Source of the DNA: an uncultured beta proteobacterium
GTDB taxonomy: Bacteria > Pseudomonadota > Gammaproteobacteria > Burkholderiales > Nitrosomonadaceae
Reading direction: 5' to 3'
Length of the DNA: 32,341 bases
Assembly: GCA_900696615.1 (NCBI GenBank)
Contig: CAADGS010000089.1
Coordinates: 1-32,341, forward strand
In this document: one piece after another, positions 7,380-14,555 of the stretch
Layout of the letters: every line of letters begins with the position of its first letter
Numbering within the stretch: the first letter of the stretch is position 1
Notes under the pieces: model-generated
Databases searched by the model: none
What the model was told of the DNA's origin: nothing
The model's input: the letters and a program-made list of their open reading frames with translations, nothing else
Position numbers and translations under genes: made by a program

Positions 7380-8564
7380 ATGAATTTACTCGAAAAATTA
7401 GACGCGTCTGCTGCGGCAAGAAAAGCGCTTTTACCCGACGGTGTCGGGGCTTTTGGTATTCCAATAGAAGAGGTTTATTCGGCTACTGAAGCCCGGATTG
7501 GTGATCGGCGCGTACTTCTGCTTGGTACTAACAATTATTTAGGATTAACTTTTGCACCTGAATGCATTCGAGCAGCGCATGAAGCGATCGATAAAGAGGG
7601 TACGGGTACAACAGGGTCCCGGATGGCAAATGGAAGTTACTTTGGCCATCGCTCACTAGAAAGAGAATTTGCAGATTTTTATCAATGTGATTCTGCGATT
7701 GTCTTTACTACGGGTTATCAAGCAAATTTGGGCACCATTTCTGGTCTCGTTGGCCCGGGGGATACTGTCTTGATTGATGGTGACTCTCATGCCAGTATAT
7801 ACGACGGCTGTGTTTTAAGTGGTGCAGATATCATTCGCTTCAAACATAATGATACGGTCGATATGGAGAAACGCTTACGTCGGTTGGGTGACCGTGTTGA
7901 AACCACGCTGATAATTGCTGAAGGGATTTACAGTATGCTCGGCGATCAAGCACCTTTGGCCGATATTGTTAAATTAAAAAACGCTTATGGTTGTATTTTA
8001 CTCCTTGATGAAGCGCATTCGTTGGGCGTGCTTGGTGAAACTGGTCAGGGTCTTGTAGAAGCAACCGGATTATTGAAAGAAGTCGACTTTATTACTGGCA
8101 CCTTTAGTAAAAGCTTATGCAGTATTGGCGGTTATTGTGTAAGCAATCACCCTCAGCTTGAGCAATTACGCTATGTCAGCCATCCCTATATTTTTACAGC
8201 ATCGCCATCTCCCGCAACGATTGCTTCGACTCGGGCGGCATTGGAGTTATTGCGCAAAGGTAGTCATTTGCGCACACTATTGTGGCAAAACTGCACACAG
8301 CTTTATACACAGCTAAAGAAAGGAGGATATTTACTTGGTCCTCATCCTGGTCCGGTAATTGCTGCTATCGTTGACACACCTCGCCAGGCACTCTTACTTT
8401 GGCAGAATTTGCTTGAGCATAATATTTACGTGAATTTAATATTGCCTCCAGCTGCACCGGAAGGTAAATCACTGGTGCGATGCAGCGTAAATGCAGCCCA
8501 TACGCCAGAACAAATTAAGTATGTAGGCGATACTTTTTGTAAACTGCGTAGTTTAGTATGCTAG
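7380..8564 (+). CDS. spt: Alpha-oxoamine synthase, serine palmitoyltransferase-like
   Basis: A 394-residue PLP-dependent fold-type I enzyme of the alpha-oxoamine synthase family (SPT, KBL, BioF, HemA). The PLP lysine is K244 in 'GTFSKSLCSIGGY'. Asp210/His213 in 'LLDEAHSLG' contact the cofactor ring, His137 in 'DGDSHAS' stacks on it, and Arg367 in 'LVRCSVNAAHT' is positioned as a substrate carboxylate ligand. 'GTGTTGSRMANGSY' near residue 74 is typical of the family. Length fits soluble bacterial SPT. Reaction inferred: serine plus acyl-ACP to 3-oxo-sphinganine, CO2 and free ACP. The ACP, acyl ligase and CerR-like genes immediately upstream favour SPT over BioF or KBL, since no biotin or threonine genes are near. 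ATG follows the ACP stop by 2 bp. Confidence 0.85.
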   Translation: MNLLEKLDASAAARKALLPDGVGAFGIPIEEVYSATEARIGDRRVLLLGTNNYLGLTFAPECIRAAHEAIDKEGTGTTGSRMANGSYFGHRSLEREFADFYQCDSAIVFTTGYQANLGTISGLVGPGDTVLIDGDSHASIYDGCVLSGADIIRFKHNDTVDMEKRLRRLGDRVETTLIIAEGIYSMLGDQAPLADIVKLKNAYGCILLLDEAHSLGVLGETGQGLVEATGLLKEVDFITGTFSKSLCSIGGYCVSNHPQLEQLRYVSHPYIFTASPSPATIASTRAALELLRKGSHLRTLLWQNCTQLYTQLKKGGYLLGPHPGPVIAAIVDTPRQALLLWQNLLEHNIYVNLILPPAAPEGKSLVRCSVNAAHTPEQIKYVGDTFCKLRSLVC

Positions 8565-8694
8565 CTAAACTAACTCGTTGATAAAATAAATAAAAATAGA
8601 ATTAACTTTACTGGTAACTGGTAAAAAGATACGGTAATACTTAACTTTTTCCATTGGGCTTGAACGGATTTGGTTTTTTTATCATGGGTGCGCT

Positions 8695-9348
8695 ATGAAA
8701 GTAATACAGGTATCGGTAGCAATGGTATTTCTTTTTTTGTTTCATGGTAGTGTTTATGGAATCGCCATTGTTTTTACTGGATTTCAATGCTTCAATGCGA
8801 TAAATCCGCAGGACACCACTGTTAGCAATACTCCAATACAAAGTCGATTTGAAGTTATTGAAGATGTTGGAGAAGGCATGTTTCGTCTGAATTTAACGGG
8901 AGGTATTCCTCGTATTGTCAATAATAATCAGAGCGTTTGCATAGATAATGTAACCGCGCTTGGATACTCAGGAATCCCAGAAGTGGACGGTCTGCCCGCA
9001 CCGCTTCAATCAGTTGATGCAACAGCTTATTTCAGTGGTAAGGATCTGGTGATCGTGATCAATTCATTATTTACCGATCTGAGTGCCAGAAGAGACTCTT
9101 TCGCCTCATTCTTTAGTACAAGTAATATATTTGCAATCAACAATACATTGTTTTTTGAATTTAATCCGCTAACATCCTCATTTCGCTTAAATAAGTTAAT
9201 CCATAATAGAGGATATACTCAAACTACCAGTGGTTCTACCAACTTTATTCCGTTTCTGGAAACAGTCCTCCCATCTTTTAACGATATACCGCGAGATAAA
9301 CCACGAATCCTAACTCCAATTTCCGGCATTGACTACGTATTGGAGTAA
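8695..9348 (+). CDS. Secreted protein of unknown function
   Basis: A 217-residue protein that I do not recognise. The first about 22 residues (MKVIQVSVAMVFLFLFHG, then SVYG) form a convincing Sec signal peptide, so the mature protein should be periplasmic or extracellular. Only two cysteines follow, which could make a disulfide. The mature part is rich in Asn, Ser, Thr and beta-prone residues ('NNTLFFEFN', 'TTSGSTNF'), suggesting a beta-sandwich-like secreted domain. No PEP-CTERM, LPXTG or lipobox is visible. It lies 130 bp after the SPT-like gene on the same strand, so it may be read through from the lipid operon or have its own promoter. Its base usage is like its neighbours'. A link to sphingolipids is position only. 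Confidence 0.65.
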   Translation: MKVIQVSVAMVFLFLFHGSVYGIAIVFTGFQCFNAINPQDTTVSNTPIQSRFEVIEDVGEGMFRLNLTGGIPRIVNNNQSVCIDNVTALGYSGIPEVDGLPAPLQSVDATAYFSGKDLVIVINSLFTDLSARRDSFASFFSTSNIFAINNTLFFEFNPLTSSFRLNKLIHNRGYTQTTSGSTNFIPFLETVLPSFNDIPRDKPRILTPISGIDYVLE

Positions 9349-9459
9349 CCGACATGACTAATCGTTTTGATATCGGACTGATTTGGTTAGGAGTCGGTGA
9401 TCGGTTGTGATGTGTTTATATAATCATGCAAATACATTTAAAATATTTGCCCTGAGTTG

Positions 9460-10653
9460 TCATTGATTAAATTGTTCGATGAATGTGCGATCAATATAGT
9501 TTTTCCATAACCAAATCCACTTTCCATGAGCATGCAGTGGTCCCAAAGATGCAACTGCATGACGATCTCCGGTTGCCAGCAGGCTGAGAAAATATTTTTG
9601 AGGCTTGAAAGCAAGAAGAGAACGATTGTGGGATGCGGCGATGAGATTATTAGCTAAAATAGGTCCTTGCCGGACGGCATAAACGCCATTCTTCACTAAG
9701 GGTGTATGAATGAAATTAGCGCAGTCTCCAACGGCAAATACATCGGTGTGTGAAACACTGCGCAGAAATTGGTCAACTAGAATAAAGCCACTGGGGTCGC
9801 ATTTTAATCCGCTTTTTGCGACCCACGGCTGTGCGCTTGCATTGGTAGCCCAAACTACAAAGTCATAATCGAGTGTCATGTCATTGTCAATTACCAGCTT
9901 ATGCTGATTGATTGCAGTTACCCGCTTTCCCGTTATTACATTTATTCCGAGTTTATTTAAGTAATCATCGAAATACTGCTTAATGCGTTGATTGTATGAA
10001 TTTAGAATGCTTGGGTGAGCGCATATCAACGAAAAATTCACATGGGGTAAGTTAGTATGGCTAAGCTTATAGTGAATAGCGAGCAGTATTTCAATACTTG
10101 CGGCACCACCGCCTATTATGACTATGTGTTTTGGTTCATTAGTGGATTGCGCGGCGTGAAGCCATTTTAACCAGTTAGGTAAGAATTGCTTTAGGGGTTT
10201 TATGGGGCAACCGTAGCGGCTAGCGCCTTTGATATCAAGTAGCATTGGTTGTGAGCCAATGTTGATTGACATTAGGTCATAGCTGAAACGTGTATGCAGG
10301 TTGCAATATATCTGTTTGGAAAGCAGATCAATTCGTTCGACTTCATCTTGAATGAAAGTGATTTTTGCTTGATTGCATAACTTTTGTAAATCAATGTAAC
10401 AATCTTGAGGAAGATAGTGGCCAGAAATTAATCCGGGCAGCATTCCTGAATATAATATAAATTGGTCATTGCAAATGAGTGAAATTCTAATATTTGACGA
10501 AGGTGGCTGCATGCCTAGTTGTTTAATAGCGATAATATGACTGTGGCCACCGCCAATTAGGCATATATCCTTTTTTTCAGCAAATTGATTTATCATTACT
10601 TTTTTTAAGATTGCGCTAAGTCTGGAAAAATGTGATAGTGCACTTAACAGCAT
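9460..10653 (-). CDS. FAD/NAD(P)-dependent oxidoreductase, SelD-fusion N-domain-like
   Basis: A 397-residue flavoprotein of the pyridine nucleotide-disulfide oxidoreductase class (NDH-2-like). The FAD Rossmann motif is 'CLIGGGHSHI' and the second nucleotide motif 'IVIIGGGAASIEI' lies near residue 175. The C-terminal FAD motif is 'VFAVGDCANF' near residue 315. The 'GGGHSH' signature and 'YSGMLPGLISGHY' are typical of the oxidoreductase domain found fused in front of selenophosphate synthetase SelD in some bacteria, but here no SelD domain follows. No redox CxxxxC pair is seen. The annotated start is the longest ORF. An ATG at 10596 would place the GGGHSH motif about 14 residues from the N-terminus, as usual, and may be the true start; neither has a clear Shine-Dalgarno. 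Substrate unknown; a quinone is possible. Confidence 0.85.
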   Translation of the reverse strand: MLLSALSHFSRLSAILKKVMINQFAEKKDICLIGGGHSHIIAIKQLGMQPPSSNIRISLICNDQFILYSGMLPGLISGHYLPQDCYIDLQKLCNQAKITFIQDEVERIDLLSKQIYCNLHTRFSYDLMSINIGSQPMLLDIKGASRYGCPIKPLKQFLPNWLKWLHAAQSTNEPKHIVIIGGGAASIEILLAIHYKLSHTNLPHVNFSLICAHPSILNSYNQRIKQYFDDYLNKLGINVITGKRVTAINQHKLVIDNDMTLDYDFVVWATNASAQPWVAKSGLKCDPSGFILVDQFLRSVSHTDVFAVGDCANFIHTPLVKNGVYAVRQGPILANNLIAASHNRSLLAFKPQKYFLSLLATGDRHAVASLGPLHAHGKWIWLWKNYIDRTFIEQFNQ

Positions 10654-10736
10654 TATAGGTTAGCTCAAATCATTATCATCAAAGTTAAAAGAATTTTGTG
10701 GCTTCGGGGATTGGTCTATCAAGACATTGAAATTAT

Positions 10737-10766
10737 TTGAATTTATTATTCAATAAATGTTATATA
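10737..10766 (+). promoter_or_regulatory. Candidate promoter of the peptidoglycan-binding lipoprotein gene
   Basis: TTGAAT (10737-10742) is followed after 18 bases by TATATA (10761-10766), which is preceded by TGT as in an extended -10. The -35 is itself half of a TTGAAT/ATTCAA inverted repeat (10737-10753). It lies about 45 bases before the ATG at 10810, within the divergent gap to the flavoprotein gene. Confidence 0.4.
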
Positions 10767-10809
10767 TTTAATACTTTTAAGTGACTGTAACTACTCAAGG
10801 AGGAAAATA

Positions 10810-11319
10810 ATGAAGTTTATGAGAATCAAGGCATTAGTTTCTTGCACTATTCTTTTATTCCTAACAGCGTTGATGTTTGGATGTAAGCCAATTTTTGAAA
10901 AAAAGCCTCTTCCTAGTAAAGAGAGCCAAGAACAAGCTGCTGCACCTGTAACTGCACCACCCCCTGCCACAGTCGAACCGTCTGAAACTGAAGAAATTCA
11001 AACTATACAAAGTTTACCGGCAATTACAGAAACGCTTGATCTGGTAGATGCTGACAGTGAAGCAGCCAGTGAAGATTTGTCATCGAGTGTAGCGCCAGTG
11101 CAAGAAATCGACGATGGCGATGATGTCGTAAAAACAACTCCTACGATTATGAAAAAAGTTCAGCAAGCGCTTGTGGATGCCGGATTTAATCCTGGTCCAG
11201 TTGATGGTGTAAGCGGCGCTAAAACAGTGGCTGCTATTGAGAGCTTCCAGAAAAATAATGATATCCCTGTTGGTAAATTAAATAAGAGAACATTACGAGC
11301 ACTAGGTGTTGATTTTTAG
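10810..11319 (+). CDS. Peptidoglycan-binding lipoprotein (PG_binding_1 domain)
   Basis: A 169-residue lipoprotein. The signal peptide ends in lipobox 'LMFGC' with Cys25 as the lipidated residue; no Asp follows at +2, so outer-membrane sorting is expected. A low-complexity linker rich in Ala, Pro, Glu and Thr (about 30-110) leads to a C-terminal three-helix peptidoglycan-binding domain. This runs from about 112 to 169 and includes 'VQQALVDAGFNPGPVDGVSG', then 'AAIESFQKNNDIPVGKLNKRTLRALG'. The architecture is that of a tether between the outer membrane and the cell wall, with no enzyme domain visible. The start is strong: 'aaggagga' lies just upstream of ATG. A clear intrinsic terminator follows about 100 bp downstream, so it is probably monocistronic. 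Confidence 0.9.
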   Translation: MKFMRIKALVSCTILLFLTALMFGCKPIFEKKPLPSKESQEQAAAPVTAPPPATVEPSETEEIQTIQSLPAITETLDLVDADSEAASEDLSSSVAPVQEIDDGDDVVKTTPTIMKKVQQALVDAGFNPGPVDGVSGAKTVAAIESFQKNNDIPVGKLNKRTLRALGVDF

Positions 11320-11421
11320 TGAATTAGAAAGACTTTGATGATTTAATTCCTACGAGATTCAATTCCCCGTTTTATGGGGTAAAAAGTTGGTTATAACCTG
11401 CAGACTGAATAAGGTAGCCCA

Positions 11422-11452
11422 CACCCCGTTGCTTGCGGCGGGGTGCTTTTCT
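11422..11452 (+). terminator. Rho-independent terminator after the lipoprotein gene
   Basis: CACCCCG (11422-11428) pairs with CGGGGTG (11439-11445) across a 10-base loop, followed by CTTTTCT. The stem is GC-rich with a short T-run, in the right place to end the lipoprotein transcript. A weaker CCCC/GGGG hairpin lies just before it at 11365-11379. Confidence 0.7.
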
Positions 11453-11459
11453 AAAAAAT

Positions 11460-11488
11460 TTGCTATACAACAACTTATGTTCTATAGT
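11460..11488 (+). promoter_or_regulatory. Candidate promoter of the hpnHBM operon
   Basis: TTGCTA (11460-11465), a 17-base spacer and TATAGT (11483-11488) form a plausible sigma70-like promoter immediately after the upstream terminator. It would leave a leader of about 145 bases before the hpnH ATG at 11641. The rest of the 321-bp gap shows nothing else clear. Confidence 0.4.
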
Positions 11489-11640
11489 GCAGAAATCAAA
11501 GAAAAATGGTTATATATCTGAATTTCTCCAGAATTCTTACTCGTCTATGGAATTAGTTGACGATCCAAACATCAACAGTTCTTTTTAATTTTTTATATAG
11601 ATCATATCTTGCTTTTGAAGTACTTTTGGAGGTTTTGCTC

Positions 11641-12756
11641 ATGGGAGTTCCTTTACGTCAACAGATTGCAGTTGGCAGCTATTTGATTAAACAAAAACTG
11701 AAGGGGGTAAAGAAGTATCCTCTAGTATTAATGCTGGAGCCTTTGTTTCGATGTAATCTTGCTTGTGCAGGATGTGGAAAAATTGCGCATCCGGAAGAAG
11801 TTCTCGATCAGCGGCTCTCTTATGAAGAATGCATGCAAGCAGTGGACGAATGTGGCGCTCCAATGGTATCAATTCCTGGCGGTGAACCACTGTTGCATAA
11901 AGAGATGCCGCAGATTGTTGCCGGTATTATTAGGCGCAAGAAATATGTATATCTATGTACGAATGCATTGTTGTTAAAAAAACGAATTGACGATTATACA
12001 CCCTCACCTTATTTAACATTTTCAATTCACTTAGATGGCATGAAAGAACGTCATGATGCCTCAGTATGTCAAGACGGTGTGTTTGATCGTGCGGTTGAAG
12101 CAATTAAGCTGGCTTTAGATAAAGGTTTCAGAGTTACTGTGAACTGTACTTTGTTCCAAGGTGAAACACCCGAGGATGTGGCTGAATTTCTGGATTATGC
12201 AATGGAACTGGGGGTTGAAGCGGCGACGATTGCTCCAGGATTTAGTTATGAAAAGGCCCCTAAGCAAGATGTCTTTATCAAAAGCCAAGATACCAAGATA
12301 TTATTTCGCGGCATTTTTGAACTGGGTAAGAAATTGAAGCGTAAGTGGAGATTGAATCACTCAGCGCTTTATTTAGATTATTTGGCCGGTAATCAAAATT
12401 ATAACTGTACCCCATGGGGGAATCCTACCCGTAATGTCTTCGGCTGGCAAAAACCTTGTTATTTGCTATCTGATGAAGGTTATGCAAAAACATTTAAAGA
12501 GCTTCTAGATGATACACCTTGGGAAAAATACGGTACGGCGAATAATCCCAAATGCGCCCAGTGTATGGCGCATTGCGGCTATGAGGCAACAGCGGTGGAA
12601 GATACGCTGAGGCGTCCATGGAAGGCGTTGATTGCAACACTCAACGGTCCTCGGACTTCCGGTCCCATGGTAGCCGAACCGACTCCAAAATGGGTGGCGG
12701 AAGAAAGCAAAACTCCAAAAAAACTGAATATTCCAGTAACATCGATTAATAAATGA
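11641..12756 (+). CDS. hpnH: Adenosyl-hopene transferase HpnH (radical SAM)
   Basis: A 371-residue radical SAM enzyme that couples adenosine to diploptene, the first step of C35 extended hopanoid synthesis. The 4Fe-4S motif is 'CNLACAGC' (C38, C42, C45), preceded by 'PLVLMLEPLFR', which is diagnostic of HpnH. Further downstream are 'SIPGGEPLLH' (the GGE SAM-binding motif) and the C-terminal cysteine-rich segment 'PKCAQCMAHCGYEA'. The supplied ORF begins at a TTG at 11557, but family members start near 'MGVPL', and 'tggaggttttgctc' gives a good Shine-Dalgarno for ATG 11641, so I use the shorter form. First gene of hpnH-hpnB-hpnM. The squalene-hopene cyclase and the hpnCDE genes are not in the window. 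Confidence 0.95.
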   Translation: MGVPLRQQIAVGSYLIKQKLKGVKKYPLVLMLEPLFRCNLACAGCGKIAHPEEVLDQRLSYEECMQAVDECGAPMVSIPGGEPLLHKEMPQIVAGIIRRKKYVYLCTNALLLKKRIDDYTPSPYLTFSIHLDGMKERHDASVCQDGVFDRAVEAIKLALDKGFRVTVNCTLFQGETPEDVAEFLDYAMELGVEAATIAPGFSYEKAPKQDVFIKSQDTKILFRGIFELGKKLKRKWRLNHSALYLDYLAGNQNYNCTPWGNPTRNVFGWQKPCYLLSDEGYAKTFKELLDDTPWEKYGTANNPKCAQCMAHCGYEATAVEDTLRRPWKALIATLNGPRTSGPMVAEPTPKWVAEESKTPKKLNIPVTSINK

Positions 12757-12800
12757 GTTAACTTGGAAATAGTATTTTTTAGCTGTTTAAGCTAGAGACG

Positions 12801-13931
12801 ATGGGGACGCTGGTATTATATCTATCAATTTTCGGTGTTTTATGCTGGTGGTCATTAATTCTCCTTCCCTGGCATCCCTATCGTGTACGTGAAAAAATAG
12901 AAGCTGGAGTTTCAGAGAAAACTAAGTCATTGTTAAGTGATATTACAGTGCTAATCCCTGCGCGTAATGAAGGTCAATACATTCAGCGCACAATTAAAAG
13001 TGTGCAGGTTCAGGGAAAGGGGGCCTGCATAGTTGTGATCGACGATCAATCCTCAGATAATACTGCGAAGCAAGCTAGGCTCTGCGGTGTGCAAGTGATA
13101 TCTGGTATTGCACCTCCACCTGGGTGGAGCGGGAAGTTATGGGCACTCCAGCAAGGTTTGCAAGAAGTGAGAACACCTTATACGCTGTTAATGGATGCTG
13201 ATATTGTGCTGACACCGGGAATTATCAGTGAACTACGACAGAAAGCTCTAGATGAAAATTTAGCATTCTTGTCATTGATGGCTGAGCCTCCTATGGGCAA
13301 TTTTGTAGAACGCTTATTAATGCCCGCTTTTATTTTTTTCTTTAAATTGCTGTATCCTTTTTCGTTAGCGAATAAACCGGATTCGCGTGTTGCTGCTGCT
13401 GCGGGAGGCTGCATTTTGGTGGAAACGCAAGCACTGCGGAGAATCGGTGCTTTTAATTGCTTGCATGATGCGTTAATCGATGATTGCACCTTAGCGGCAC
13501 ACATTAAGCAGGCTGGTTTACGTACTTGGATCGGATTGAGCAGAGCGGCACGAAGTCATCGTGGTTACCATGATCTCAAGCAAATTTGGGAGATGGTAGC
13601 TCGTACTGCATATACGCAATTAAGATACTCAACTGTTTTGCTTGCCGCTTGTACATTGATCATGGTATCGATGTTCTGGGTGGCGCCTTTAGTATTTTTA
13701 ATACAATCAAATTCAGAAATTTTTTGGATAAGCTTATTGGCATGGACAGCAATGTTTATTTCTTATATGCCAACTTTAATTTATTATAAACGTTCACCCC
13801 TCTGGGTATTTGCATTGCCTATTATTGGTACATTGTATCTGGCAATGACCTGGACATCAGCAATACGGTATTGGAGGGGGGAACGTGCTTGCTGGAAAGA
13901 TCGCCGCTATGAAAGTAAAACTAACAATTAG
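12801..13931 (+). CDS. hpnB: Hopene-associated glycosyltransferase HpnB
   Basis: A 376-residue membrane-associated family 2 glycosyltransferase. An N-terminal membrane helix (residues 3-22) leads to a GT-A domain with 'VLIPARNEGQYI', the nucleotide-sugar motif 'VVIDDQSSDNTA', the metal-binding 'LLMDADIVLTPG' and the probable catalytic 'DALIDDCTLA'. 'APPPGWSGKLWALQQG' near residue 105 is the segment I associate specifically with HpnB. Two or three further helices occupy the C-terminus (about 285-355). It should add a sugar or modify the side chain of extended hopanoids at the cytoplasmic membrane; the donor is not evident. It follows hpnH by 44 bp and overlaps the hpnM start, so the genes form an operon. 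Confidence 0.9.
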   Translation: MGTLVLYLSIFGVLCWWSLILLPWHPYRVREKIEAGVSEKTKSLLSDITVLIPARNEGQYIQRTIKSVQVQGKGACIVVIDDQSSDNTAKQARLCGVQVISGIAPPPGWSGKLWALQQGLQEVRTPYTLLMDADIVLTPGIISELRQKALDENLAFLSLMAEPPMGNFVERLLMPAFIFFFKLLYPFSLANKPDSRVAAAAGGCILVETQALRRIGAFNCLHDALIDDCTLAAHIKQAGLRTWIGLSRAARSHRGYHDLKQIWEMVARTAYTQLRYSTVLLAACTLIMVSMFWVAPLVFLIQSNSEIFWISLLAWTAMFISYMPTLIYYKRSPLWVFALPIIGTLYLAMTWTSAIRYWRGERACWKDRRYESKTNN

Positions 13932-14541
13932 ATTAATGATATGGTACTTGATAGGATCAGCGCTGTTATTTGTGAATTTCGCCGCCAGTGCGGCCAGTGC
14001 AGTGACTGATAATCCAGAACAAGTAATACAGAAATTACAATCTTCTTTGCTTCAAGTAATGCGTGAAGGTGAAAAACTGGGTTATGAAGGGCGTTTCAAA
14101 TTCTTGGAACCTGTCATTGACCAATCTCATGACACCGAGACGATTATCAAAACAATACTCGGGGCAACGTATTGGTCGCAATTGGATAGCGAACAAAAGA
14201 AACTGGTAGTCGATACCTTTCGTCAATTAAGTATCGCTACCTATGCGGGGAGATTTACTCACTATGATGGGGAACAATTCGAGGTTATTGAACAACGTGA
14301 TTTACCGCATGAACAAATGCTGGTGCGCAGTCAATTGACCAAATCGGATGGCGGTGTCGTCAACTTTGATTATGTTTTACAACAAGATGAGGGGCGCTGG
14401 CGGATTGTCAATATTTTATTTGATGGTGTAAGCGACCTCGCAATCAAGCGTGGGGAATACCGTGCGATTATGCAGCGGGAAGGTTTTCAAGCATTGATTG
14501 AATTATTGAAGGAAAAGATAGTTCAAGCTAAACAAAATTAA
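13885..14541 (+). CDS. hpnM: Hopanoid-associated MlaC/Ttg2-like protein HpnM
   Basis: A 218-residue exported protein of the MlaC/Ttg2 (toluene tolerance) family, the soluble lipid carriers of the Mla pathway. In hopanoid operons it is named HpnM and is thought to help move hopanoids across the periplasm. It has a signal peptide ('LIGSALLFVNFAASA') and typical family segments 'ILGATYWSQLDSEQKKLVVDTFRQ'-like near 95, 'FDYVLQQDEGRWRIVNIL' near 157 and 'GVSDLAIKRGEYRAIM' near 178. The GTG at 13885 is preceded by 'ggagggggg', a strong Shine-Dalgarno-like site inside hpnB, and overlaps hpnB by 47 bases. An in-frame ATG at 13909 gives a cleaner signal peptide and is a real alternative. Third and last gene of the hpn operon. 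Confidence 0.88.
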   Translation: MLAGKIAAMKVKLTIRLMIWYLIGSALLFVNFAASAASAVTDNPEQVIQKLQSSLLQVMREGEKLGYEGRFKFLEPVIDQSHDTETIIKTILGATYWSQLDSEQKKLVVDTFRQLSIATYAGRFTHYDGEQFEVIEQRDLPHEQMLVRSQLTKSDGGVVNFDYVLQQDEGRWRIVNILFDGVSDLAIKRGEYRAIMQREGFQALIELLKEKIVQAKQN

Positions 14542-14555
14542 TACCTGTGGCGTTA

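Noticed and set aside
7380-8564. Naming the alpha-oxoamine synthase BioF, KBL or a CqsA autoinducer synthase
   Set aside because: The operon partners (ACP, acyl ligase, epimerase-type reductase) fit a sphingolipid role, and no biotin, threonine or quorum-sensing partner gene is nearby.
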